Under the pieces are notes generated by a model. That model was not told the DNA's origin. It worked only from the letters and a program-made list of their open reading frames with translations, and made no database searches. The translations under genes were made by a program, and so were the position numbers. From Candidatus Omnitrophota bacterium (lineage in GTDB: Bacteria > Omnitrophota > Gorgyraeia > Gygaellales > JAQTUX01): DNA of 64,000 nucleotides. The DNA lies in assembly GCA_028707125.1 (NCBI GenBank), contig JAQTUX010000001.1:649850-713849 (forward strand), read 5' to 3'. Of the stretch, positions 50,629 to 61,223 are shown piece after piece (within the stretch, counting starts at the first letter, position 1; each line of letters begins with the position of its first letter).

Positions 50629-51600
50629 ATGAAAGACAAATTTATCGTATCGGCTTCGCCGCATATTTATAGCGGCGAGTCGGTAACGCGCATAATGTGG
50701 TCGGTCATTGCCGCGCTTATCCCATCAGGGATCGCCGCCGTGATGATCTTTGGCGCGCGCTCTTTATCGGTAATAGCGGTTTCCATACTTAGCGCCGTCC
50801 TTTGTGAATGGCTGATCCTTTCGCTAAGAAAAGAGAGGATCCGCGTATCGGACGGAAGCGCGCTGCTTTCAGGGCTTCTTCTCGCCTATAATCTTCCCGC
50901 GAATGTGCCTCTGTGGATCCCGGCCATAGGCGCGTTTTTCGCTATAGGCATAGCGAAACAGGTATTCGGCGGACTGGGCAAGAATATCTTTAACCCCGCT
51001 CTTGCTGCCCGCGCGTTCCTGCTTGTGTCCTGGCCTCAGTATCTTACCGTCTTTCCCAAACCGTTCGGCGCGGATGCTGTCGCGTCCGCTACGCCGCTTA
51101 TGCTGCTTAAAGAGGGAAAGGCGGGCACGATAGCTGAAATGGGCGTTTCCTATCTGGATCTGTTTCTAGGCAACAGAGGCGGTTCATTGGGAGAGGTCTG
51201 CATCGTTGCCTTAGCCCTTGGCGCGTTGTTTTTGCTGCTGAAAGGATATATTTCCTGGCATACGCCGTTTAGTTTCGTAGCGGGTTTTGGCCTGTTGAGC
51301 TGGCTTTTTTCAGGCGGCGAAATATTAACGGGTGACTGGCTGTTCCACATATTATCCGGCGGCGTTATACTGGGCGCCTTTTTCATGGCTACGGACTATG
51401 TGACTACGCCGCTTACAAGGAAAGGGCAGGTTATTTTCGGGGCAGGATGCGGCCTGTTGACATTTGTCATCAGAAAATGGGGCGGGTATCCGGAGGGGGT
51501 TTCTTTTGCCATTCTGATCATGAACGCGGCAGTGCCCATGATCGACAGGTACACGAAGACGAGGATATTCGGTACTGGAAGGCTACATAAGGTTACATAA
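50629..51600 (+). CDS. rnfD: Rnf complex subunit D
   Basis: A 323-residue membrane subunit with about nine helices. It has SASPHIYSGESVTRIMW at the start, LLSGLLLAYNLP and the covalent FMN site SATPLM. It forms the ion path with subunits A and E. Confidence 0.94.
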   Translation: MKDKFIVSASPHIYSGESVTRIMWSVIAALIPSGIAAVMIFGARSLSVIAVSILSAVLCEWLILSLRKERIRVSDGSALLSGLLLAYNLPANVPLWIPAIGAFFAIGIAKQVFGGLGKNIFNPALAARAFLLVSWPQYLTVFPKPFGADAVASATPLMLLKEGKAGTIAEMGVSYLDLFLGNRGGSLGEVCIVALALGALFLLLKGYISWHTPFSFVAGFGLLSWLFSGGEILTGDWLFHILSGGVILGAFFMATDYVTTPLTRKGQVIFGAGCGLLTFVIRKWGGYPEGVSFAILIMNAAVPMIDRYTKTRIFGTGRLHKVT

Positions 51601-52214
51601 TGTTACAGGATTTCACAAAAGGTATCTTTAAAAACAATCCCATATTCGTGACTGTGTTGGGGCTCTGTCCCACGCTCGCCGTTACGACATCTCTGAATAA
51701 CGCGCTGGGTATGGGCGCGGCCGTAATATTTGTCCTGGCATTTTCCAATACGATGATCTCTTCTATCAAGGGATTCGTGCCGCGGCAGATACGCATCCCT
51801 TGCTTTATAGTCGTTATCGCCTCTTTTGTCACGATAGTAGAGTTGGTCATGAAGGCATATGCTCCGGCGCTTTCGCGTCAACTGGGGATCTTTGTGCCCC
51901 TGATAGTCGTAAACTGCATTATATTGGGCAGGGCCGAGGCGTTTGCCTCGCGCAATTCTGCCGTCCGCTCCATGCTTGACGGCCTTGGTTCCGGTGTGGG
52001 CTTCTTCTGTTCGCTTCTGGTGATATCTTTTATAAGGGAGGCGCTCGGCACGGGGACGGTATTTGGCTTCGAGCCGCCTTTTAATTTTCACCCGGCGTCT
52101 ATAATGATACTGGCTCCCGGCGCGCTTCTTACTATGGGCCTTCTGCTCGCCATTATAAACAGCTGGAAGATCAAGAGGGGCGGGAAGGCGAAAGAAACTA
52201 CCGGATGTCATTGA
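51600..52214 (+). CDS. rnfE: Rnf complex subunit E
   Basis: A 204-residue, six-helix subunit with NPIFVTVLGLCPTLAVTTS, the Cys-containing stretch that in A/E pairs holds a membrane [2Fe-2S] cluster. It starts on the last base of rnfD. Confidence 0.94.
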   Translation: MLQDFTKGIFKNNPIFVTVLGLCPTLAVTTSLNNALGMGAAVIFVLAFSNTMISSIKGFVPRQIRIPCFIVVIASFVTIVELVMKAYAPALSRQLGIFVPLIVVNCIILGRAEAFASRNSAVRSMLDGLGSGVGFFCSLLVISFIREALGTGTVFGFEPPFNFHPASIMILAPGALLTMGLLLAIINSWKIKRGGKAKETTGCH

Positions 52215-52228
52215 GTTAAGGAGATATA

Positions 52229-52837
52229 ATGGACTTATCCAGGTTTATAACGATCATAGTCGGCATGGTGTTCATAAACAACTTTGTGCTCTCCAAGTTT
52301 CTGGGTTTATGTCCGTTTTTCGGGGTCTCCCGGCGCGCAAAGCCGGCCTTGAGCATGGGGCTGGCAGTTATCTTTGTCATGACTGCCTCAAGCATGATCA
52401 CATGGCTGGTGTACCGCTTTATCCTTATTCCCTTTGATATAATTTACTTAAGGACCATATTCTTTATTCTTGTGATCGCCGCGTTCGTTCAGTTCATCGA
52501 GATGTTCATCCTTAAAAAGTCGCCTGTTCTTTACCGGGCGTTGGGCATATACCTGCCGTTGATCACTACAAACTGCGCTGTTCTGGGCGTTACCGTATTG
52601 AATATTGACAGTTTCTTTATCAACGGTAAGCCGGCAGCGGGCAGTTTCTTATTTTCTCTCGCGCAGGCATTCTTCGCGGGGGTTGGCTTCGCGTTTGTGC
52701 TCTTATTGATGTCCGGGATCCGCGAACGCCTTGATTATACGGATGTGCCTCAAGCGTTCAAAGGGGTGTCCATCGCTTTTATAATCGCGGCCTTAATGAG
52801 CCTTGCCTTTATGGGATTCGCGGGTTTTAAACTTTAA
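52229..52837 (+). CDS. rnfA: Rnf complex subunit A
   Basis: A 202-residue, six-helix subunit with NNFVLSKFLGLCPFFGVS, the counterpart of the RnfE cluster stretch in inverted topology, and TTNCAVLGVT. A strong AAGGAGATAT site precedes it. Confidence 0.94.
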   Translation: MDLSRFITIIVGMVFINNFVLSKFLGLCPFFGVSRRAKPALSMGLAVIFVMTASSMITWLVYRFILIPFDIIYLRTIFFILVIAAFVQFIEMFILKKSPVLYRALGIYLPLITTNCAVLGVTVLNIDSFFINGKPAAGSFLFSLAQAFFAGVGFAFVLLLMSGIRERLDYTDVPQAFKGVSIAFIIAALMSLAFMGFAGFKL

Positions 52838-52851
52838 GGGAGGTGGTATTC

Positions 52852-53241
52852 ATGGAAACGCAGAAAAAGATCCTGGTCATAGATGATGAGCCGGATCTAT
52901 GCGACCTGGTCAAGATCGTCCTGGAGAAGCAGAAGAAGTTCAAGGTGGTTGTCTCTACAGAGGCAGTCAAGGGCATAGAGCTTGCCAAAGCGGAAATGCC
53001 GGACCTGATCTTGCTTGATATCATTATGCCCGATATGGACGGAGCGGATGTATGCCGTATTTTGTCCGAAAATGAGGCGACAAGGCATATACCGGTCATA
53101 TTTTTAAGCGCCATAGCCGGTAACGGTGATATAACCAACGCTCCCGGGAGGATAGGCAGGAGGGAGTTTATCGCCAAGCCCGTGACTCCCGAAGAATTGA
53201 TAAAGCGCATTGAAGTCGTTTTAGAGGAAGAGCAAGAGTGA
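52852..53241 (+). CDS. CheY-like receiver protein inside the rnf operon
   Basis: About 129 residues, a stand-alone receiver with acidic residues in VIDDEPD, phospho-acceptor Asp56 in LLDIIMP and Lys in IAKPVTPEE. It has a strong GGAGGTGG site and its stop overlaps the rnfB GTG start, so it is translated as part of the rnf operon. No output domain is present. A receiver between rnfA and rnfB is unusual and may tie Rnf amount or activity to a kinase signal. Confidence 0.9.
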   Translation: METQKKILVIDDEPDLCDLVKIVLEKQKKFKVVVSTEAVKGIELAKAEMPDLILLDIIMPDMDGADVCRILSENEATRHIPVIFLSAIAGNGDITNAPGRIGRREFIAKPVTPEELIKRIEVVLEEEQE

Positions 53242-54068
53242 ATATACTGGTGCCTGTGTTGTCGTTAGGGTTCTTGGGGTTTATCTTTGGCATAGTGCTT
53301 GCCTGGGCGGCAAAGAAATTCTGCGTGCGCCGCGATAAGAAGGCGGAACAGGTGCTTGATAAGCTGCCCGGCGCTAACTGCGGCGCCTGCGGTATGCCCG
53401 GCTGTATGGGGTTTGCCGAAGGCCTGATAAAGGGGACGTGCACGCCTGACGGCTGCGTTGTTGCCAAGGACGAGACCAGAGAAGAGATATCCAGGATCCT
53501 CGGTTTGGAGCATAAAAAGAAAGAGAAGAGGATCGCCACATTGCATTGTAACGGCGGCAAAAGGGTCAAGGACAGGTTTTTGTATCTGGGTATTGAAGAT
53601 TGCGCCGCGGCAAACATAGTGTCCGGCGGACAAAAGGAGTGTGTATGGGGGTGCCTGGGGTTTGGCACCTGCGCCAGGGCCTGCCCTTTCGGCGCTATAG
53701 AAATGGGCGAAGACGCCCTTCCCCACGTTGACGAAGCAAAGTGCACTGCCTGCGGCAGGTGTGTTAAGGCCTGTCCAAAGAACCTGTTTACCCTTATAGC
53801 CGCCGGTCAGCCGATATACGTTGCCTGCTCTTCTCATGACGCGGCCAGGGCAACAAGGGATGCCTGTTCCGTGGGCTGCATTGCCTGCGGAAAGTGCGAA
53901 TCCGCCTCTGTAGTGAAAGGGGCAGTGACCATAGAAAATAACCTCTCCGTATTTCATTATAATATGAGTTCTGATTTTGAGGCCACTGTTTCCGTGTGCC
54001 CGATGCGTACGATAAGGGATAAGAGAAGGCCGGGATACCCCAAGGATGAGGAGATATATAAGAAATGA
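53238..54068 (+). CDS. rnfB: Rnf complex subunit B
   Basis: A 276-residue ferredoxin-accepting subunit. An N-terminal helix (4-27) is followed by the domain-of-unknown-role cluster motif GANCGACGMPGCMGFAEG and later ferredoxin motifs, including CTACGRCVKACP and CIACGKCESASVV. The last motif deviates from the usual CxxxCP ending (SASV), so one cluster may be lost or altered. Start GTG 53238. Confidence 0.9.
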   Translation: MNILVPVLSLGFLGFIFGIVLAWAAKKFCVRRDKKAEQVLDKLPGANCGACGMPGCMGFAEGLIKGTCTPDGCVVAKDETREEISRILGLEHKKKEKRIATLHCNGGKRVKDRFLYLGIEDCAAANIVSGGQKECVWGCLGFGTCARACPFGAIEMGEDALPHVDEAKCTACGRCVKACPKNLFTLIAAGQPIYVACSSHDAARATRDACSVGCIACGKCESASVVKGAVTIENNLSVFHYNMSSDFEATVSVCPMRTIRDKRRPGYPKDEEIYKK

Positions 54069-54667
54069 AAAATCTCGCGGTATTTGTTTCAGGCAACGGC
54101 AGCAATCTTCAGGCGATAATTGACGCCGTAAAGAACGGTAATCTGAAAGTGAACATAGCGCTTGCGCTTTCCGACAACAAAGACGCTTACGCGTTGGCGC
54201 GGGCAAAAGAGGCCGGTATAAAAGGCATATTTATTGACCCGAAGATCTATAAAGCGAAGAAGGAGTTTGAGCGGGAAATTATCTCCGTTTTAGAGAAGGA
54301 GAAGGTTGAGGCGATCGCGCTGGCGGGCTTTATGAGGATATTGAGCCCTGAATTCATCTCCAGGTATAAAAACAGGATACTTAATGTCCATCCGGCGCTG
54401 CTGCCTTCATTTAAAGGCGCGCACGGCATCAAGGACGCGTTTGACTACGGGGTCAAGATGACAGGGGTAACTATACATTTTGTAGATGAAAATATGGACC
54501 ATGGCCCGATCATCCTGCAGGAGGCGCTGCGCGTAGATGACGGCGATACCTTAGGATCGCTTGAAGAGAAGATTCATAAGGTAGAACATAAACTCTATCC
54601 GGAAGCGATCAGATTATTCAGCGAAGGAAAACTAAAGGTAGAAGGGAGAAGGGTTATAATTCTTTGA
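54065..54667 (+). CDS. purN: Phosphoribosylglycinamide formyltransferase
   Basis: A 200-residue folate-dependent enzyme of purine synthesis. It shows FVSGNGSNLQAI at the start, LAGFMRILSPEF, the catalytic Asn/His in NVHPALLPSF, and Asp in VDENMDHGPI. It is coupled (ATGA) to rnfB, and its end overlaps the convergent lipoprotein gene by 14 bases. Confidence 0.95.
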   Translation: MKNLAVFVSGNGSNLQAIIDAVKNGNLKVNIALALSDNKDAYALARAKEAGIKGIFIDPKIYKAKKEFEREIISVLEKEKVEAIALAGFMRILSPEFISRYKNRILNVHPALLPSFKGAHGIKDAFDYGVKMTGVTIHFVDENMDHGPIILQEALRVDDGDTLGSLEEKIHKVEHKLYPEAIRLFSEGKLKVEGRRVIIL

Positions 54668-55520
54668 GCTGCTCTAATTCAAGGCGGCTCTTTGTCGCCC
54701 GGCTTCCTTTTGTTATATTGTTTATGACCACCCGGTTAAACCCCCCGAATTCATAAGTAGCCATACAATAAGCGGTGATCCTGAATATTTCTTCCTCCGG
54801 GCTCGCGCATAAATTAAAGTCGGTTTCCGCGTCGGTGAATTTTATGCGTATGCGCTGCACAACCTGGTCCGCGAGGAATTTAGTGAATTTTACCCCATGT
54901 TGTTTTAAATGGCGCCCCGCCTTATCGCCTACGATGTCCGGGTTTCCCCTTATTTCCTGCAGAAGCCTTTTGTAGTATTCTTCCGAGGCAATGGCGGAGT
55001 TGAAGATCTTCCTGAGGTCTTCGTTATAAATTGTGTAGATGATCTCCACGCCGTTATTGATGTCGGCCATCACTATTACGTAGAACTCCGGCTGTTTTTC
55101 GGCGTTAAAATAAACCCTGTATATCACGTTCAAGAGATTATAGAAATCCTCGTTTAGCTCGTCTATTGTGCCTGAGGTGAAACCTTTGTCTTTTTCTGTC
55201 CGGAAAAGCGGAGATATCTGGTATTCAAACTGGAACGCGCCTTCGGAAAAGGCGCCATCAACATAACCGACAACGCAATTGCTCTTTTGCGGGAAGGTGT
55301 TCGCCTTGTATTTGAATATATCCTTTTCGTAAGGGATGTATACCCAGAAGGTATTGTCAACCAGGCGGGTAGATGCCTGCCACTTATACTCTTCCTCGCA
55401 GATTTGAAGAAATTTGGCTTCCGCCTCGTTTATAGAATAGGGCCTGTCTTCTTTGAGGCCGCATCCCGAAGTTAAGAGAGAAAAAGATAAGGCGCAGAGG
55501 AATAATCTTGCCGGGGTCAT
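54654..55520 (-). CDS. Lipoprotein of unknown function
   Basis: A 288-residue protein with a lipoprotein signal (SLLTSGC, Cys at about residue 20). It has no recognised domain; a mixed alpha/beta globular body is likely. Encoded on the minus strand two bases downstream of the FtsH-like gene, so probably cotranscribed with it. Confidence 0.7.
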   Translation of the reverse strand: MTPARLFLCALSFSLLTSGCGLKEDRPYSINEAEAKFLQICEEEYKWQASTRLVDNTFWVYIPYEKDIFKYKANTFPQKSNCVVGYVDGAFSEGAFQFEYQISPLFRTEKDKGFTSGTIDELNEDFYNLLNVIYRVYFNAEKQPEFYVIVMADINNGVEIIYTIYNEDLRKIFNSAIASEEYYKRLLQEIRGNPDIVGDKAGRHLKQHGVKFTKFLADQVVQRIRIKFTDAETDFNLCASPEEEIFRITAYCMATYEFGGFNRVVINNITKGSRATKSRLELEQLKEL

Positions 55521-55522
55521 CT

Positions 55523-57205
55523 TCAGGTGGTTTGGGGGCGGCTGAGGCCGAATTCTTTGAATATCGCCTCTATTTCATCGTAGTTGAGTTCTTCTTTGGC
55601 GACTAACTCCTTGCCTAAGCGTTCAAGCAGCGGGTCATGTTTTTTAAGCAGCTCTTCAACGTCCCTGAGGCAGGACTGAAGTATATCCTGCACGTCTTCA
55701 TCCAGCCGCCTTTTCATCTCTTCGGACATCATCGGCATGTTGTTCCTGTCTTTGGGCAGGCCGTAGAAGTTTCCTATGATGCCGGATCTTCCCATACCCC
55801 AGCGCCAGACCATGTTGTGAGCATACCAGATGGCAGTTTCAAAATCGCCGGTTACTCCGCCGGTAGTAAAGCCGATCTTCAGCTTTTCCGCGGCATATGA
55901 ACCCAGGCAGGCCTTGATCTCTCCCGCGTAGTGGTTCCTATCGTGGATGAATATCTCTTCTCTTTCCGGTGTCCATGTCACCCCGCCCGTATGCCCGCGC
56001 GGGGTAATGGTTATTTTGAATACATCCTGTGAGGGGACAAGCAGGTAGGTGATGATGGCGTGCCCTGCCTCGTGATAGGCGGTGTGCAGTTTCTCGCGCT
56101 GGCTCAACCTTATCCTGCGCTTAATGCCAAGGGCGATCCTTTCCCGCGCCTCGTCTATTTCTTTCATTGAGATCAGCGTTTTCTTGTTGCGCACGGCAAT
56201 AAGCGCGGATTCCCTGACGAGATTGGCGATATCGGCAGGGCTCTGGTCCACTGTTATGCGCGCCAGCCGGTCAACCTTGACGTCATTGGGATCATATTTT
56301 ACTTCTTTGAGATAGTAAGCAAATAATTTCTCGCGGTCTTCAAGGTTTGGTTTGTCCACATATATTTTCCTGTCAAACCTTCCCGGCCTTAAGAGCGCCG
56401 GGTCAAGGAATGATTCCGGGGCATTGGTCGCGCCCATTACGATAATGTTGTAGTCCTTTTCCTTAAGGCCGTCCATTTCTACCAGGAGTTGGTTCAGGGT
56501 GGTGTTGAATTCCGACTGTCCGCCAAAGCCGGCATCCACGGCGCGGCGGGCGCCCACGGCATCAAGCTCATCAATGAAGATCACGCAGCCGCCTTCTGAA
56601 TAAGCTAATTGCCTTGCCCGTTTGAACAATTTTCTTACGCGGCTTGAACCTACGCCTACGAACATCTCTACGAATTCCGAGCCGGACATGGACAGGAAGG
56701 GGATATTGGCTTCGGTTGCCATTGCCTTGGCAAGATATGTTTTACCGCATCCGGGCGGGCCGATCATCAAAAGGCCCCTCAATATCCTGCCGCCGATACG
56801 CTGCAGTTCCGCGCGGTCTTTTATCAATCTTACCACTTCCAGGGCTTCCTGTTTTGCTTCATCCATTCCCACAACGTCATTCCAATGGATGTTTATATCG
56901 TCTTTCCTGGTGGTTTTTTTGAGCATCGAGGTCATCTTGAAGCTGCCTCCGCGGAACATCAGCCAGTACCAGAACAGGGCGTATATGGGCATGCTGATGA
57001 CTTGCGAGACAAGGATGACATAGAAAAACACGGAATACTGGGCAAGCATCTGCCTTTTAGTGTAGCGTTCGGAGAGGATCCAGGCGCCGATAGAGTAACG
57101 CAGGAATATTATCAGGGAGATGGCTATGGCAATACAGCCGATAGCTACCACTATCTTGACCCAGTGGAATTTGAGGAATAATTTCATTTTTCGCATATTT
57201 ATCAT
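55523..57205 (-). CDS. FtsH-like membrane AAA+ metalloprotease
   Basis: About 560 residues from the ATG at 57205, which is preceded by AAGGAG. Two N-terminal helices (about 17-36 and 58-82) enclose a loop of only about 20 residues, where FtsH usually has a periplasmic domain of about 70. The AAA module has Walker A GPPGCGKT (149-156), Walker [10 protein letters not shown] and the second-region GRFDRK. The protease zinc site is HEAGH (378-382) with a later Asp in TGDFETA. The small periplasmic part and the Cys in Walker A distinguish it from housekeeping FtsH. Confidence 0.88.
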   Translation of the reverse strand: MINMRKMKLFLKFHWVKIVVAIGCIAIAISLIIFLRYSIGAWILSERYTKRQMLAQYSVFFYVILVSQVISMPIYALFWYWLMFRGGSFKMTSMLKKTTRKDDINIHWNDVVGMDEAKQEALEVVRLIKDRAELQRIGGRILRGLLMIGPPGCGKTYLAKAMATEANIPFLSMSGSEFVEMFVGVGSSRVRKLFKRARQLAYSEGGCVIFIDELDAVGARRAVDAGFGGQSEFNTTLNQLLVEMDGLKEKDYNIIVMGATNAPESFLDPALLRPGRFDRKIYVDKPNLEDREKLFAYYLKEVKYDPNDVKVDRLARITVDQSPADIANLVRESALIAVRNKKTLISMKEIDEARERIALGIKRRIRLSQREKLHTAYHEAGHAIITYLLVPSQDVFKITITPRGHTGGVTWTPEREEIFIHDRNHYAGEIKACLGSYAAEKLKIGFTTGGVTGDFETAIWYAHNMVWRWGMGRSGIIGNFYGLPKDRNNMPMMSEEMKRRLDEDVQDILQSCLRDVEELLKKHDPLLERLGKELVAKEELNYDEIEAIFKEFGLSRPQTT

Positions 57206-57278
57206 ACGTTTTTCTCCTTTATAGATGGCAGTTTTAAGATTAACATAATCGCCGATAGAAGTCAAACATATCTTTCGC

Positions 57279-58615
<1,337 letters not shown>

Positions 58616-58627
58616 ACGTAAGATAAA

Positions 58628-58888
58628 ATGTTTCGTAAGGCCTTTGTTCTTTTTGGTATCACTTTTCTGCTGTTGATATTCTTCCTGCCGGGGTATGCCA
58701 AGCTGCAGGATCTAAGGCAGAAGAATAAAGAATTGGCAGAAAAGATCATTGAGCTTAAGAACGAGAACAAGAAGCTGGCGCTTGAGCGCAAAAGAATAGA
58801 AGAAGACCCGGTATACCTGGAAAAATTAGCCCGGGAGAAATTAGGTATCGTCCGCAAGGGCGAGATCGTTTATAAAATAGAAGAATAA
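58628..58888 (+). CDS. FtsB/DivIC-like septum protein
   Basis: An 86-residue protein. One transmembrane helix (about 6-24) is followed by a long coiled coil (LRQKNKELAEKIIELKNENK and on) and the family ending DPVYLEKLAREKLGIVRKGE. It is likely part of the FtsQLB-type divisome complex. Following eno by 12 bases, it shares the common eno-ftsB order. Confidence 0.88.
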   Translation: MFRKAFVLFGITFLLLIFFLPGYAKLQDLRQKNKELAEKIIELKNENKKLALERKRIEEDPVYLEKLAREKLGIVRKGEIVYKIEE

Positions 58889-58891
58889 AAT

Positions 58892-58968
58892 CGCGGGGTG
58901 GAGCAGTCCGGTAGCTCGCAAGGCTCATAACCTTGAGGTCGCTAGTTCAAATCTAGCCCCCGCAACCA
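58892..58968 (+). tRNA. Initiator tRNA-Met (CAT), CCA encoded
   Basis: It begins CGCGGGG and ends CCCCGCA-ACCA, so position 1 (C) is unpaired with A72, the hallmark of bacterial initiator tRNA. The anticodon loop is CTCATAA (CAT) within a CAAGG/CCTTG stem, with a T arm TTCAAAT. Unlike the other two tRNAs here, the CCA end is encoded. Confidence 0.95.
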
Positions 58969-58972
58969 CCTT

Positions 58973-59007
58973 AAAGCCCCGACTTGAAAAAGTTGGGGCT
59001 TTTTGTT
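58973..59007 (+). terminator. Intrinsic terminator after tRNA-fMet
   Basis: AAAGCCCC with ACTT pairs with AAGT and GGGGCTTT (58973-59002) around a short A-rich loop, followed by TTTTTG and T-rich DNA. Confidence 0.9.
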
Positions 59008-59015
59008 TATTTTAT

Positions 59016-59044
59016 TTGCCCGCCGGTTAACTTTACCTTATAAT
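59016..59044 (+). promoter_or_regulatory. Promoter for a leaderless patatin-fusion gene
   Basis: TTGCCC (59016-59021), 17 bases, TATAAT (59039-59044). The ATG at 59052 is only seven bases after the -10 box. Confidence 0.6.
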
Positions 59045-59051
59045 ATAGCTT

Positions 59052-60893
59052 ATGGCTGTCTTTTCAAAAGAGATAATCTCCGGTATCTACCCCTTTAACA
59101 AATTAAAAAAATCCCATCTGGGGCGGTTGTACAGGATCTGCGAGTTCAAGGAATACCGCATCAACGATATCGTCTACAAGGAAGGCGATCCACCGGATGC
59201 CTTTTATATGCTTATTACCGGCCGGCTCGTAGCGCTTGCCAGGCAGGGCGACAGGGATGAACAGATCGAGCTTATAAAGAAGGGTACCGCGTTCGGGACC
59301 GTATCTCTTTTTACCGATGAACCGCATTCGGTAACGGTCCGGTCTATTGAAAACTCGGTAGTCCTGAGGATCGAGAAGGATAAGTTCAAGGGCTTCCTGG
59401 ATAAGAACCATATCCTCGCGGTTGAATTCTCGCGGATATTTTCCAAGAGGGTCAAGAAGCATATAGGCGTGCCAAAGAAGATATTTCAATCGGTGAAACT
59501 GGCAATATGCAGTTTCGCTAAAGGCAGGGGCAAGACCACTTATATGGTGAATCTGGCCGAGGCGCTGGCAGAGGACAGGTCTAAAAAGGCAATAGTGGTG
59601 GAGTGTTCTTCTGACGATGATTTCTCCATCCGCGCGCATTGCGGGGCCGGGGGCAGGGTTTTGAAGCTGAACGAATTCAACGAAGAAAACATAGGCGGAT
59701 ATGTCGTAGAGAGCGCTCAGGTATCGTGGCTCCGCGTGAGAATGGGGCAGGATACCGACCGGTTTTTCTCCCTGATCAACTACCTCTCCGAGAATTACCA
59801 CTTCGTCCTGTATGAGCTCAGCCGTCTTGACGAACAGTCAATGGCGCGGCTGGTTTCCATAGCCGACCTTGTGCATTTGTTTATGTCTTCGGACAGAGAA
59901 GAGCTGGCGCGCATAGACGCCCTGATGAATATCCTATCCGGCAGCAACCTGCCTAAGGTGAGGTTCGTATTCTCGGAATTCCTGAAGGCGGATAAACCCG
60001 CAGGGTTCCCTCATAAGATATACGCTACCATACCGCCTTTGGAAAGCGGCGATTACAAGCGGGTTATAAGGCGGATATCGCGCGAGGTAGGAGAAAAGAC
60101 CGTGGGGCTGGTGCTGGGTTCGGGAGGGGCGTTCTGTTTCTCGCAGATAGGCGTGATCAAGGTATTAGAAGAGAACAACATCCCCATAGATATTGTCTGC
60201 GGTTCAAGTATGGGCGCGCTTATCGGTGCGCTGTGGGCCCTGGGTTATCCTGCCGCGGAAATAGAAAGGATAGCGGCTTACTTCGGCAAGAAGTTTTCCC
60301 TTTTTTCCTTTCCCGCGATGGCGCTGCCCTTCAGGGGTTTCCTGAAATCCAAACGCCTGGAAAAGATATTAAAAGACATCTTTGGCGACAAGACGTTTTA
60401 CGACATAAAACATTCTTTCAGGGTAGTGGCCTTTGATTTTATCAGGAAGGAATCCAGGGTGATCAGGGAGGGCTATATTTACAGCGCCGTGGCGGCAAGC
60501 TGCGCGATGCCAGGTATCTTTGAGCCCATTGTCTCCAAGGACGGCATCTTTCTTGACGGCGGGGTGTTGAACCCGCTGCCCGTAAAGTCCATACTTGATT
60601 ACGCCAGGAAGATAATCGCCGTGAATGTTTCCCTGACCAAGGATGAGATCTACAGAAGTTATACGGAACAAAAGAGGTGGAAGTTCAATATATTTGATTT
60701 TATCTTTGGCAGCGTAGGCACGATGCAAAGGGAATTCATAAATGATTCCTTAAAGATCGCCGACGTTGTTATTCATCCTGATTTAGACGGGATGGGGTGG
60801 GTTGACTTCAGCAAGGTGGAAGAGCTGGCTGACAGGGGAGAAGCGGCGGCCAATGAAAAGTTGGGGGAGATCATAAAGCTGGTGAGCGGTTAA
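59052..60893 (+). CDS. Cyclic-nucleotide-binding, P-loop, patatin-like phospholipase fusion
   Basis: A 613-residue protein in three parts. Residues 15-135 form a cNMP-binding (CAP_ED) fold. Residues about 147-335 resemble a MinD/ParA-like P-loop domain (FAKGRGKTTYMVNLAEAL, VVECSSDDD, LVHLFMSSDREEL). Residues about 350-600 are a patatin lipase with the oxyanion loop LGSGGAF, nucleophile Ser386 in GSSMG and Asp502 in DGG. NTE-type esterases share the cNMP-patatin pairing. The P-loop insert is less usual. It probably hydrolyses a membrane lipid under ligand control. No Shine-Dalgarno is visible. Confidence 0.85.
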   Translation: MAVFSKEIISGIYPFNKLKKSHLGRLYRICEFKEYRINDIVYKEGDPPDAFYMLITGRLVALARQGDRDEQIELIKKGTAFGTVSLFTDEPHSVTVRSIENSVVLRIEKDKFKGFLDKNHILAVEFSRIFSKRVKKHIGVPKKIFQSVKLAICSFAKGRGKTTYMVNLAEALAEDRSKKAIVVECSSDDDFSIRAHCGAGGRVLKLNEFNEENIGGYVVESAQVSWLRVRMGQDTDRFFSLINYLSENYHFVLYELSRLDEQSMARLVSIADLVHLFMSSDREELARIDALMNILSGSNLPKVRFVFSEFLKADKPAGFPHKIYATIPPLESGDYKRVIRRISREVGEKTVGLVLGSGGAFCFSQIGVIKVLEENNIPIDIVCGSSMGALIGALWALGYPAAEIERIAAYFGKKFSLFSFPAMALPFRGFLKSKRLEKILKDIFGDKTFYDIKHSFRVVAFDFIRKESRVIREGYIYSAVAASCAMPGIFEPIVSKDGIFLDGGVLNPLPVKSILDYARKIIAVNVSLTKDEIYRSYTEQKRWKFNIFDFIFGSVGTMQREFINDSLKIADVVIHPDLDGMGWVDFSKVEELADRGEAAANEKLGEIIKLVSG

Positions 60894-60904
60894 GGAGGTA
60901 TGCT

Positions 60905-61204
60905 ATGAAAAGAGTAGTTGTAATGGGGGTAGCGTTGGTATCGGTGGGGGCGGGGCTGTTGGCGTCCCTGCTGACTAAACAGTTGCAGGCAGAGACACAA
61001 GGGGCGCCTTATATCAAGATCTCGCAGAGGCCTTTTAACGAACGCGAAGTAAGACAAGTGGTCCCTGCCAGTTACGGCAGGCTCGTCGCGGCAACGGATA
61101 TCCGGCTTTATTTTGTTGATGCCGAAGATAACATAAGGATGATTCCGCTAAAGTCGGATTCTGTGCTGGGTAACGATGTCTATATGATCAAGCGGAGCAA
61201 ATAA
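60905..61204 (+). CDS. Small exported or anchored protein of unknown function
   Basis: A 99-residue protein with an N-terminal hydrophobic segment (about 4-23) and a polar domain containing a beta-rich stretch (RLVAATDIRLYFVDAEDNIR). No family recognised. AAGGAGG precedes the ATG, and the gene follows the patatin fusion by 11 bases. Confidence 0.55.
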   Translation: MKRVVVMGVALVSVGAGLLASLLTKQLQAETQGAPYIKISQRPFNEREVRQVVPASYGRLVAATDIRLYFVDAEDNIRMIPLKSDSVLGNDVYMIKRSK

Positions 61205-61223
61205 TAAGTCAGGGGGATAACAT

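Noticed and set aside
53265-54206. Minus-strand open frame of 313 codons opposite rnfB and purN.
   Set aside because: Both plus-strand genes are clear; the minus translation is low-complexity, Arg/Gly/Cys-rich shadow sequence.
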